Counted from the stretch's first letter, positions 54,535 through 63,113 are shown. The stretch: 64,000 nt of DNA from Trichomonas vaginalis G3 (GCF_026262505.1 NC_067203.1:24347411-24411410); one strand, 5' to 3'. Numbers and translations: made by a program. Notes: generated from the sequence alone by a model not told the origin.

Positions 54535-54873
54535 ATGTCCGACGTCCCACCAACCCAGTCCATTCCCAAACCAGAGGAACCTAAAGAACCACAACAGTCT
54601 CCTCAGCAACCTCAGTTCCAGCAAGTACCTCCGATTTACTACCAATTTCCGCCTCAAGGTTACTACCCACCACAAGGCTTCCCGAACTACCCTCCTCAGC
54701 CTATGCCTTACTGCCCCAACCCTTGGTTGTTCCAGCAAGCTCCACCCCAGCAATTCCAATCTCAATCCAAATCGAAGAGAGACCAAGAGTTCGAAGAAGG
54801 TCTGAACCGTTTACGCAAAGAGTATGCTACAGCTCCAATTGAGAGAAAGTTGTTCCCGGACCAAAAAATATAA
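54535..54873 (+). CDS. Pro/Gln-rich protein (112 aa)
   Basis: Longer form of 17080-17337, with a Pro/Tyr/Gln stretch (YYQFPPQGYYPPQGFPNYPP) and the same charged C-terminal helix. Looks whole. Confidence 0.55.
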   Translation: MSDVPPTQSIPKPEEPKEPQQSPQQPQFQQVPPIYYQFPPQGYYPPQGFPNYPPQPMPYCPNPWLFQQAPPQQFQSQSKSKRDQEFEEGLNRLRKEYATAPIERKLFPDQKI

Positions 54874-56448
54874 TTTAGGGTAGAAGGTTAGATCTAACCT
54901 CTTTTCTCACCTCTTTTCTAACCTCATGAATTTTCATGAATTTTCCCGAAATAAAAAATAAAGTTAGTTTTATATAAAATTCATGCAGGAAATTCTTGAG
55001 TTTTGGTTGAAAGAATACGGTGGAGCCAAAAGTGGCTCGACCTCAAAACAAGCATTTTATGAGCTTACAAAGGGTGTTATGAATGAATTCAAATGTATTT
55101 ACATACATCCTGACCTCGTTCATTTTGTTCCCGGACCAAAAATATAATTTAGGGTAGAAGGTTAGATCTAACCTCTTTTCTAACCTCTTTTCTACCCTCT
55201 TGAATTTGTCATGATTTCATCGTACATGCTTTGTCATGATTTCATCGTAAATGTTTTGTCATGATTTCATCGTAAATGTTTTGTCAAACATGAACGTACA
55301 TGTTTTGTCAAGACTTCTTCGTAAATGTTTTGTCAAGACTTCTTCGTACATGCTTTGTCAAACATGAACGTAAATGTTTTGTCAAGACTTCTTCGTAAAT
55401 GTTTTGTCAAACATGAACGTACATGCTTTGTCATGACTTCTTCGTAAATGTTTTGTCAAGACTTCATCGTAATGAGTGTAAAGGACCCAAAAATAAAGTT
55501 TATGTTAGAATGTTAGATCTAACACGTTTTCTAACACGTTTTCTAACCTCTTGAATTTGTCATGAATTTCCTTAAGATAGAAAAAATAAAGTTAGTTTTA
55601 TTTCATTTATTTTGTATGTAAGATATGATTTCAGGGATTTTTTTGACGAAGTGCAAACGTTCACTTCGTCAAAAAATAACAGTTATCTAATGAAAAAGTG
55701 TATTTTTTGTATTTTTTTGTATAAAAGATATGATTTCAGGGATTTTTTTGACGAAGTGTCAATCTTCACTTCGTCAAAAAATAACAGTTATCTAATGAAA
55801 AAGTGTCATTTTTTGTATTTTTTTGTATTTGACGAGAATGTCGGGTAGATGGTTAGATCTAACACGTTTTCTAACACGTTTTCTAACCTCTTGAATTTTC
55901 ATGACTTCTTCGTAAATGTTTTGTCAAGACTTCTTCGTAAATGTTTTTTCACCTCTTTTTTCACCTCTTGAATTTTCATGACTTCTTCGTAAATGTTTTT
56001 TCACCTCTTTTTTCACCTCTTGAATTTTCATGACTTCTTCGTAAATGTTTTGTCAAGACTTCTTCGTATATGCTTTGTCAAACATGAACGTATATGCTTT
56101 GTCAAACATGAACGTAAATGTTTTGTCAAGACTTCTTCGTATATGCTTTGTCAAACATGAACGTAAATGTTTTGTCAAGACTTCTTCGTAAATGTTTTGT
56201 CATGACTTCTTCGTAAATGTTTTTTCACCTCTTGAATTTTCATGACTTCTTCGTAAATGTTTTGTCAAGACTTCTTCGTAATGAGTGTAAAGGACCCAAA
56301 AATAAAGTTTATGTTAGAATGTTAGATCTAACACGTTTTCTAACACGTTTTCTAACCTCTTGAATTTGTCATGAATTTCCTTAAGATAGAAAAAATAAAG
56401 TTAGTTTTATTTTTATTTATTTTTTTTATTTTGTATGTAAAGAAAGAT
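54874..56448 (+). repeat. Dyad elements, iterons, hairpins and a KilA-N fragment
   Basis: AGATCT cores at 54890, 55164, 55515, 55855 and 56324; iterons 55210-55475 and 55900-56285; TGACGAAGTG hairpins at 55644 and 55749; KilA-N fragment at about 54975-55140. No whole gene. The AT-rich leader AATAAAGTTAGTTTTATTT recurs several times, as before real KilA-N genes, and may mark places where such genes have been lost. Confidence 0.75.
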
Positions 56449-56847
56449 ATGTCAAACAATGAGTTTGAAACAGTTAAAAAGATAGACAATGACACCAAAT
56501 TGGTTAGAATAGGTGATTTAAACGTAAGATACTCAAAGAAATACAACAAATATTCTTTGTCAGACATTATATCTCCATCTGGAAAGAAAACAAAGGACTG
56601 GGTTAGAATTGCTTCTACTCAGAAAATTTTGACAAGAAATCCTGAGCTTATGATATCGGTAAGATTCTATGGAACTGCAGCATATCTCATCGACAAAAGT
56701 CTTATACCAATAGTTTTGTTATGGTTAGACCCAGTTGTTGGATATAACTTCATAACATATGGTTCATTCGATACGGAACGTTGCAGTGAAGGCTTACTTT
56801 ACATCTTCAGAAACCGAAGGACTTCAATACAAAAAGATATAAGATAG
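56449..56847 (+). CDS. KilA-N domain protein (132 aa)
   Basis: A beta-rich start (LVRIGDLNVRYSKKYNKYSLSD), a KKTKDWVR.AST block and AYLIDKSLIPIVLLWLDP match the KilA-N order (strands, (W) helix, H/K-rich PxLxxxxAxWxxP). The start at 56449 follows the leader shared with 18874 and 57642. KilA-N proteins of large DNA viruses and phages bind DNA. The length is about that of the single domain. Confidence 0.65.
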   Translation: MSNNEFETVKKIDNDTKLVRIGDLNVRYSKKYNKYSLSDIISPSGKKTKDWVRIASTQKILTRNPELMISVRFYGTAAYLIDKSLIPIVLLWLDPVVGYNFITYGSFDTERCSEGLLYIFRNRRTSIQKDIR

Positions 56848-56874
56848 GAAGAACATATAATATAACTCAAAGAT

Positions 56875-57060
56875 ATGACAGTACAGTCAATTATAGTCAA
56901 GGTTGTGTTTGCTAATGATATGAGAGCTGCAGAAACAGAACTACTTGAAAAGTTTGAGAAAATGTATGGTGCTCCCATAAAAGGTAAAGAAACGTTTGAA
57001 GTAGATGAGATAGATAAAGCTATAAAATTATTTGACGAAGTTGCTGAAAAATACATGTAA
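56875..57060 (+). CDS. Small acidic helical protein (61 aa)
   Basis: Two helices (MRAAETELLEKFEKMYG, IDKAIKLFDEVAEKYM). No domain recognised. It begins 27 bp after the KilA-N gene and could be a remnant of its C-terminal region or a separate gene. Confidence 0.45.
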   Translation: MTVQSIIVKVVFANDMRAAETELLEKFEKMYGAPIKGKETFEVDEIDKAIKLFDEVAEKYM

Positions 57061-57641
57061 AGCGTTTATTTTTGGTCTTTTGTGAAAGATAGAAAATAAA
57101 GTTAGTGTCATTTTTTTGTATTTTTTTGTATAAAAGACATGATTTCAGGGATTTTTTTGACGAAGTGCAAACGTTCACTTCGTGTCATAATGTAAAAATA
57201 ACGTTTACCATGTAAAACGCTTGTGAAAAAAGAGGTGAAAAAACAGGTGAGATCTCACCTCTTCACCTAAAATATATTTTTGCTGAATTCAGCACAAAAT
57301 TCTGAGTAAAATGGCATAAGATTGCTTCCCTCGGAAAACCGAGAGAAGAGATTCCGTATGAAAACAGTGAAGAACAGCGAGACCGACTTTTTTCTGAAAA
57401 CAGCGAAGCACAGCGAGACCGACTTCCTTCGGGGTCGCCAAAACTCTATGAAAATCATGAAGCACAGCGAGACCGACTTTTATCTGGGTCGCCAAAACTC
57501 TATGAAAATCATGAAGCACAGCGAGACCGACTTTTATCTGGGTCGCCAAACTCTATGAAATCATGAATTTTTCCTTAAGATAGAAAAAATAAAGTTAGTT
57601 TTATTTTTATTTATTTTTTTATTTTGTATGTAAGGACAGAT
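57061..57641. repeat. Dyad element, hairpin remnant, KilA-N fragment and 56-bp repeats
   Basis: AGATCT at 57251; KilA-N piece near 57305-57360 (ASLGKPREEIPYENS on a reading of the plus strand); units of 56 bp with GAAGCACAGCGAGACCGAC at 57364-57553; then the KilA-N leader. No whole gene. Confidence 0.65.
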
Positions 57642-58310
57642 ATGTCAACATCAGAGAACACAACAACTGCTATCGTTCATGAAGCTATAAATGAAGAATA
57701 TGAGTGGGTTCAGTTTAACAAACAGTTACGTCTCATTCGTTCGGTCAAAGACGATATGTACCAAATGCAAAGTATTTTGACAGCATGTTTTGCTCCAGAT
57801 ACTAAACACGCAGACGACTGGTTCAAAAACCAAAGCACACAAGAACTTTTGAGTGAAATTTCTCTAGACCGACTTTTTTCGGTCTTGCATAAAACACATG
57901 AAAATCGTAAAAATTTGCCAAATGGTTTGAGAGGATATTATGTACATAGACTTCTTGTAAATGCTGTTGCAATGTGGGCTTCGCCTCGTTATGCTTGGTA
58001 TATTTACAGACTTCTTGACGAAATTCATAGACAAGAACGTGAAGAGATGGAAAAGAAACTTCAAGCAAAAGATGAAGTCATTGAAGCAAAAGACAAAAGC
58101 ATTCAGAAAAGAATACCACGTTCGGTACCAAAAGGAAAGGAAAAGAACTATAAGTATATGATTTATACTGAAGATATGGAGAAAGAAGAAGACAGTGACA
58201 TGGTTATGTTGCATTTAGTCAGAAGAAACACAAAAGCTTTTACGACCTTGCTAAGATTTACAAATCTGACAGAAATTGGTTCTATCGCGAAAACTTACCG
58301 ATTTCAATGA
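57642..58310 (+). CDS. KilA-N domain protein with C-terminal extension (222 aa)
   Basis: ADDWFKNQSTQELL, LPNGLRGYYVHRLLVNAVAMW and SPRYAWYIYRLLDE give a full KilA-N signature, followed by a coiled-coil (EREEMEKKLQAKDEVIEAKD) and a KNYKYMIYTEDME segment as in the DUF3627-type tails of large-virus Bro proteins. Sequence to about 58460 looks like more of the same tail, so the gene is probably slightly broken at its end. Likely DNA-binding regulator of element genes (family-based inference). Confidence 0.75.
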   Translation: MSTSENTTTAIVHEAINEEYEWVQFNKQLRLIRSVKDDMYQMQSILTACFAPDTKHADDWFKNQSTQELLSEISLDRLFSVLHKTHENRKNLPNGLRGYYVHRLLVNAVAMWASPRYAWYIYRLLDEIHRQEREEMEKKLQAKDEVIEAKDKSIQKRIPRSVPKGKEKNYKYMIYTEDMEKEEDSDMVMLHLVRRNTKAFTTLLRFTNLTEIGSIAKTYRFQ

Positions 58311-58410
58311 CCCAAATGAAGATGTGAAACAATAGTTCAAGATACGTTACCTCAAACACACTATGATATGAAAGGTTGTACAATACTTACATTCAAAGAG
58401 ATTTGCCATG

Positions 58411-58560
58411 TTAAAGGAAAAAATAACAGAGTATTTTGACAACTTCAAACAAGCAGGGTAAATTGCACTCTTTATTTTTACGCTTGACTTCAGATGGCTC
58501 AAGTAGCTCAATTAGGTAAATTGCCTCGTCAAATCCTTCTGGCATTCCGAGTCCTTCCAT
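58411..58560 (-). CDS. Diverged second copy of the divergent-partner gene opening
   Basis: MEGLGMPEGFDEAIYLIELL is related to MDNIEPLDEAVYLI at 16702 and 54239. Only the N-terminal part is similar. Short, possibly a remnant. Confidence 0.35.
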   Translation of the reverse strand: MEGLGMPEGFDEAIYLIELLEPSEVKRKNKECNLPCLFEVVKILCYFFL

Positions 58561-58807
58561 CCGACAGGAAAAATTTTTCCCGACAACTGGAAAATATTTT
58601 CCTTCCGACAGAAAAAGTTTTTCCTTCCGACAGAAAAAATTTTTCCCGACGACAAGAAAAAATTTTCCAGTTGTCCGTCCGTAAACCATTCAAATTTTCG
58701 AAAATTGAGAACTTTTTGGTCGAACTTCAGAAAAAAATTTTCCATCCGACAGGAAAAAATTTTCCTTCCGACAAGAAAAAATTTTCCTTCCGACAGGACA
58801 CAAACAG
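58561..58807. repeat. Tandem repeats in divergent promoter (type 3)
   Basis: Units of CCTTCCGACAGAAAAAATTT and CCCGACAAGAAAA types. Same position between a DEA(V/I)YLI gene and a Pro-rich gene as types 1 and 2, but a third unrelated unit. Confidence 0.75.
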
Positions 58808-58918
58808 ATGACTGACGTTCCTCTTCCTGAATGCCTTCCAAAGCCAGAAGAACCGACAGCCCCAGCACCACAACAGACTTACTTACTAAGACTAAACACT
58901 TACATTTTTCAAGCTTGA
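58808..58918 (+). CDS. Pro-rich protein opening, second paralog (36 aa)
   Basis: MTDVPLPECLPKPEEPTAP parallels MSDVPPTQSIPKPEEP at 54535. It is cut short where the ATPase gene end begins, marking the joint between left and right halves of C. Confidence 0.4.
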   Translation: MTDVPLPECLPKPEEPTAPAPQQTYLLRLNTYIFQA

Positions 58919-59783
58919 CTTTTTACAATTTGAACTTTGTTTGCGTAGATATGAATTCTGAAAGAAGTATGAGGGTCTTGTATGACTTTGTACTTCTCCC
59001 ATAGTTCATGTCTGTCAAACTTACCTGCCATGGACTCTTTCATAAGTTCCATGAAATCGTCTTCGGACAATCCGGGGAAAAGTACAATGTCAGTAAGTAT
59101 TCTTTTAACATCCTTACTTAAACTCTTTGCTGTCTGTACACAAATGACAACTGAGATGTTAAAGTGCCTAAGTTTCTTAAGAATTCGACACATATCTTGT
59201 TCTCTATTCTTTAACAAAGGATGAGAGGCGAAATCATCTAAGATAAGAAGACACCTATGAGGGTATGTCTTCCAATCGTAAGATTGCAATTTCTTCGAAA
59301 TGTATTCTATCTCTTTCTGTTTGTTTCTGAAGTGTTTCTTCTCTAATATTCTCTGCATTTCCTCATTTGGGTCTTTAAACTTAGAATTTATATACTCATT
59401 TATAGCATTATACTTCAAAACTCTTCTTTGGTACTTCTTTATCCAATCTAACAACTCAGAGTCTTTTATACATACTAACTTAGACTTCTTTATAATATCT
59501 TTGAACGAATTGACGGTTTGGTCAAATTGACCAGAAGTACTACAAATGACAACTAACTCATAAAATGGTTCTTCTCATCTAGTTCTTGTTGTTGTGCAGC
59601 CATTTTAAGATAAGTGAAAGTCTTACCCGACCCAGGTGGTGCAATTAGACCTGTTATACCATTCTGAGCAAATAAGAACTTGTCATGTATAGGCTTTATC
59701 TGAGCATTTTCTAACTTCCTCTTGTTCTTATTTAAAACATTCTCAAATTTCTTGTCAATGTCAGCAAACTTTTTTTCTAACAT
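58909..59783 (-). pseudogene. Packaging ATPase (A32/FtsK-like), nearly whole
   Basis: Walker A LIAPPGSGKT about 37 residues from the ATG at 59783, a helical middle (KKHFRNKQKEIEYISKK), Walker B RCLLILDDFASHP, and a VVICVQTAKSL sensor-type block. This is the Polinton genome-packaging motor. About one break. An upstream in-frame start at 59885 would overlap the divergent gene, so 59783 is preferred, leaving 36 AT-rich bases between start codons. Confidence 0.8.
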
Positions 59784-59819
59784 ATTTTTAGAAAAATTAA
59801 AATTTTTATCTTTTAGAAA

Positions 59820-60263
59820 ATGTCTAGCGATTTCGCTATCTATATTCGAGACAAACTTTTTGACAGCAAAACATCTGTCGACCATAAAATCTTACATAGT
59901 GTAAACAAGAAAGGTGAATTTGTTCTAAAGTTCTGTTTCTGGGAATATGACAAGAACCATAAAACATTAAGCAGAGCAGTCTTAAAATTTGTCAATGACA
60001 GACTTGTTGACAGAGATGACGCCGATTGGAAAGATGAAGTCCAACAAAAGTTCTTAGAATGCAAAGAAGACACATGCGCTGTTCTTGAAGATGAAATAGA
60101 AAACAGAATAGAAGAGCTATTAAAGGACAAAGAACTTTTACAAAAATATGGTTCTGAGAAGTTTGACATAACTCCACCAGAAAAGAAGAAGAGAGAAAAG
60201 AAAGTAGAAGAAGAGAAGAAAGAACCCGAGCCAATTCCAGAGAAAAAGAAATTTGACATGTAA
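59820..60263 (+). CDS. Conserved charged protein (147 aa, unknown)
   Basis: A globular N-terminal part (VLKFCFWEYDKNHKTLSRAV), an acidic helical middle (EDEIENRIEELLKDKELL) and a Lys/Glu/Pro tail (KKKREKKVEEEKKEPEP). Starts divergent from the ATPase and ends 16 bp from the convergent gene. Unknown; possibly a packaging accessory by position. Confidence 0.6.
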   Translation: MSSDFAIYIRDKLFDSKTSVDHKILHSVNKKGEFVLKFCFWEYDKNHKTLSRAVLKFVNDRLVDRDDADWKDEVQQKFLECKEDTCAVLEDEIENRIEELLKDKELLQKYGSEKFDITPPEKKKREKKVEEEKKEPEPIPEKKKFDM

Positions 60264-60279
60264 AAATAAAATTTTATTT

Positions 60280-60699
60280 TTAGAACATTTCTGGGTCAAT
60301 GTCAATGTTCTCTTCCTCTTTAGGAGTAAACACTGGCTTAGACTCTAAAATCTTTTTACCCAATTTACCTTGAACTTCTACAACTTTAGACTCATAATAT
60401 TCATAGTCGTCTGCTTTCTTTGGTTCATAAGGTATAACAAGTTTGTATGCTTTGCCTTCTTTAAGGTTTGAAAACCTTCTGTCAAAACTTTCTTTGACTG
60501 CTAACAAACCTTCTATGTCTAAGTCTTCAAATTTCGCACCATTTTTAGTCACAATAGCAAACTTAACTGGTTCGATGTTCCAAACTTTGCTGAATGAAGA
60601 CTTTTCAAAATGGTAGAAGTAAACATTCAAATATGTGAATGGGTCTAGTTCTTCTTTAAGTCCTGACATGTACTTGTTTACTGAGATGAATTTTGTCAT
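60280..60699 (-). CDS. Conserved protein (139 aa, unknown)
   Basis: Mixed alpha/beta sequence (LNVYFYHFEKSSFSKVWNI, KAYKLVIPYEPKKADDYEYY) with an acidic end. A strand-rich small protein; a single-stranded-DNA-binding role is possible but not shown. The start is preceded by TTTTTTTATCCGATAG, the same box as the next gene. Confidence 0.55.
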   Translation of the reverse strand: MTKFISVNKYMSGLKEELDPFTYLNVYFYHFEKSSFSKVWNIEPVKFAIVTKNGAKFEDLDIEGLLAVKESFDRRFSNLKEGKAYKLVIPYEPKKADDYEYYESKVVEVQGKLGKKILESKPVFTPKEEENIDIDPEMF

Positions 60700-60749
60700 C
60701 TTTTCTATCGGATAAAAAAATATTTTTTTAAAAAATTTACTCAGAAAAA

Positions 60750-61118
60750 TTATTTCTTTCTATATTTGCCATTCCGAACTTCGAAAAGATGTTTTATACC
60801 AGCATAGAATTTTTCTCTAGAGCTTGGTCTTATATTGTTTTCATGACAATATTTTCTATATTCTTCATATAAAGCCTTTTTTTCATACATTTCATAAGGA
60901 CAATCTAACCAGAATAGCGCATATCCATTTTCGTTATCTAGGTCTCTATATGTTTCTTCTGTTTGTAGAATTTCGCTTTCTTCTGTTTGTGGAATTTCGC
61001 TTTCTTCTGTTTGTAGAATTTCGCTTTCTCTATTTAGTTCTATGTCTATATATTGTGGCTTAAAAAGATGTGGGCAAGAAGGGTCTGGCGCTATGTAAAA
61101 AGTTAATTTTTCTGTCAT
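60750..61118 (-). CDS. Stand-alone D5-type C-terminal domain protein (122 aa)
   Basis: N-terminal part with three SEI(L/P)QTEE repeats, then YEEYRKYCHENNIRPSSREKF..., which parallels the helicase's own end (YDSYKQYCQEYGYMTASKRTF at about 61200-61290). It appears to be a duplicated helicase C-terminal (winged-helix-type) domain expressed alone beside the helicase, with matching leader and trailer sequence. Confidence 0.6.
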   Translation of the reverse strand: MTEKLTFYIAPDPSCPHLFKPQYIDIELNRESEILQTEESEIPQTEESEILQTEETYRDLDNENGYALFWLDCPYEMYEKKALYEEYRKYCHENNIRPSSREKFYAGIKHLFEVRNGKYRKK

Positions 61119-61156
61119 CTTTTTCTATCGGATAAAAAAATATTTTTTTTTAAAAT

Positions 61157-62392
61157 TTACTCAGAAAAATTTTTCTTTGTATATACACCATTCTGTTCGT
61201 CTAAAAGACTTTTGACATTTGCCAAGAATGTTCGTTTAGACGCTGTCATATAACCATATTCTTGACAATATTGTTTATACGAATCGTACAATGACCTTTC
61301 ATCTAAACACTCAAAGTCAGTTTCATCTATGAACAGTTCATATACACTCTTGTTTGCTTCTAACAATGTTTGTCTCTCTTCGGTATGTGGAATTTGTCTT
61401 GGATTGAACTTAGAAATATCTAATGTCATGAAATATGAGAACAAGTGGTTGTAAAAGTCAGATGTCAAAGTTTCTGCTAAGTCGTCAAAATATTCTGTAT
61501 CTTGCATATGAGAATCTGACGTTCTGACAACTACATATCTTCTGTCAGAACTTTCTAACTTCATCGGAACAGCATTGTTTGAAACCATAATGAAGTTTGC
61601 AACATTTTCACAAACTCTTTGGTCTTTATATTTTCTTTCAACAACTCCAACTTTATCTGTTATAAGACTCTTCAAAGCATCTGAGTTCAAAACTTTTGTT
61701 GTATCTATACTTTGAAGTTCATTGCAAACTATAAGTTTCATATTCTCTATTGAGGAGTTAAACTTGCCACAGATGTTTTCTAAGTTTGTCATATTCGGAT
61801 TCGAATAGCCCTCTAATAGTTTGCATAAGATATCTGTAAAGAATGTGTTCTTACCAGTTCCTTGTTTTCCAATTATAATGAGAGCAGTTTCATTTTTAGC
61901 ACTTGGATGTTGTAAGATGTTTGCAAACCAACATAAGATATACTCATAGACTCTTTCGTTTCCATTGCATATAATTTCTTTGACATGGTCTAACCAAGCT
62001 TCTATAATATTTTCTTTCCATTCTACTTGTTCATATTTATATCCAGTGAAGATAGAATAGAAGTTTGGAGAAGGTGTATAGAACTTTATACCTCGAACTG
62101 AAAAATCTTCTAACTTTGACAATAAGATATCCCAAGCATCTAACATCTTCATGCCAACTTGTACGACTTTTATTTTCTTAAGTTTCTGTCTACATTCTTG
62201 TTCAGACACTATTGTCGCTTTAGGTTTGTTAAAGACTACATCCCATTCTTTCATAACATAACATTCTGGGGCAGAGTCAACATAAATGACTAAACGTTTC
62301 AAATTCTCGACTGCTTTGTTATAGTCTCGAAATGGACACATATTTCTGAATGCTTGGAAGTCATAAAAATCTGAAACATCTATTCTGTACAT
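61157..62392 (-). CDS. Superfamily 3 (D5-like) helicase (411 aa)
   Basis: Walker A IIIGKQGTGKN (about residue 170), Walker B MKLIVCNELQ, sensor FIMVSNNAVP and SSDRRYVVVR, then the D5-type C-terminal domain. The N-terminal 150 residues look unlike a complete primase. It is probably the replicative helicase of element C. Looks whole. Diverged from the B helicase at 39375-41851 but the same family. Confidence 0.85.
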   Translation of the reverse strand: MYRIDVSDFYDFQAFRNMCPFRDYNKAVENLKRLVIYVDSAPECYVMKEWDVVFNKPKATIVSEQECRQKLKKIKVVQVGMKMLDAWDILLSKLEDFSVRGIKFYTPSPNFYSIFTGYKYEQVEWKENIIEAWLDHVKEIICNGNERVYEYILCWFANILQHPSAKNETALIIIGKQGTGKNTFFTDILCKLLEGYSNPNMTNLENICGKFNSSIENMKLIVCNELQSIDTTKVLNSDALKSLITDKVGVVERKYKDQRVCENVANFIMVSNNAVPMKLESSDRRYVVVRTSDSHMQDTEYFDDLAETLTSDFYNHLFSYFMTLDISKFNPRQIPHTEERQTLLEANKSVYELFIDETDFECLDERSLYDSYKQYCQEYGYMTASKRTFLANVKSLLDEQNGVYTKKNFSE

Positions 62393-62422
62393 TTTTATAA
62401 AAATAAAAAAAAATATTTTTTT

Positions 62423-63097
62423 TTATTCTTGACTTTGTTGTTGCATTTGTTGCATTGTTTCTTGAGCTATTTGTTGTTGAAGTTGTTCTTGTAATACAAT
62501 ACTTTCACCAGTTGCATCCAATTCGAAACTTTCTGCCGTCATTGACAAATACATAGGACATAAAAGTTTTACAGGAACAAAGTTTGCGTCAACTAATGTC
62601 AACGTTATACTTGCCAAAGTGTTTGAGTTCACTAAGGTTGAAAATTCTGCATTCGAATGAACAATAGGCAAACCAGCAGAGAAAGTATTGTTTATACGCA
62701 TAAGTATCTTTTGGTCATAATAGTTTCTGTCGACATTCGAATAACACTTTGAACCTAAGTTTGAAACAATATATAAGATTGGTGTGCTTAATGTCAATGG
62801 AATAGACATTCCTTGTATGACACCTTTTCCTGTTATAGGAAACTGTTGGTAGTAAAAACCAGAAATAAGTTTTGTATTATAGCTCATATCGTTTATAGTA
62901 AACTCAGTCGGACATCCAAACATAATGAAACCTGCTCTAGTTGCAGCACATGTTACACCCGTACTTAAAGTATTAAATAAGTCAACAAAACCTGTTGGTG
63001 GTATATCTGAGTAAGTATCTTCAAAGGAGTATTTTTTACCATTCACAACAATAAAGTCTTCTGGTGTCAAAAGAGCAAAACAGGCTTTAGTCGTCAT
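62423..63097 (-). CDS. Capsid-related protein candidate (224 aa)
   Basis: Strand-rich with Gly/Thr/Ser/Asn (GFYYQQFPITGKGVIQGMS, SITLTLVDANFVPVKLL) and a Gln/Glu-rich tail. The last strands (TLVDANFVPVKLLCPMYLSM) suit a jelly-roll closing pair of a penton or minor capsid protein, but I cannot confirm this. Lies upstream of the helicase, 30 bp away. Confidence 0.45.
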   Translation of the reverse strand: MTTKACFALLTPEDFIVVNGKKYSFEDTYSDIPPTGFVDLFNTLSTGVTCAATRAGFIMFGCPTEFTINDMSYNTKLISGFYYQQFPITGKGVIQGMSIPLTLSTPILYIVSNLGSKCYSNVDRNYYDQKILMRINNTFSAGLPIVHSNAEFSTLVNSNTLASITLTLVDANFVPVKLLCPMYLSMTAESFELDATGESIVLQEQLQQQIAQETMQQMQQQSQE

Positions 63098-63113
63098 TGT
63101 GTTTAAGGTTAGT

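Noticed and set aside
57289-57558. Frames on both strands over the 56-bp repeats
   Set aside because: Repeat translation; only a KilA-N fragment at the left edge looks derived from a gene.
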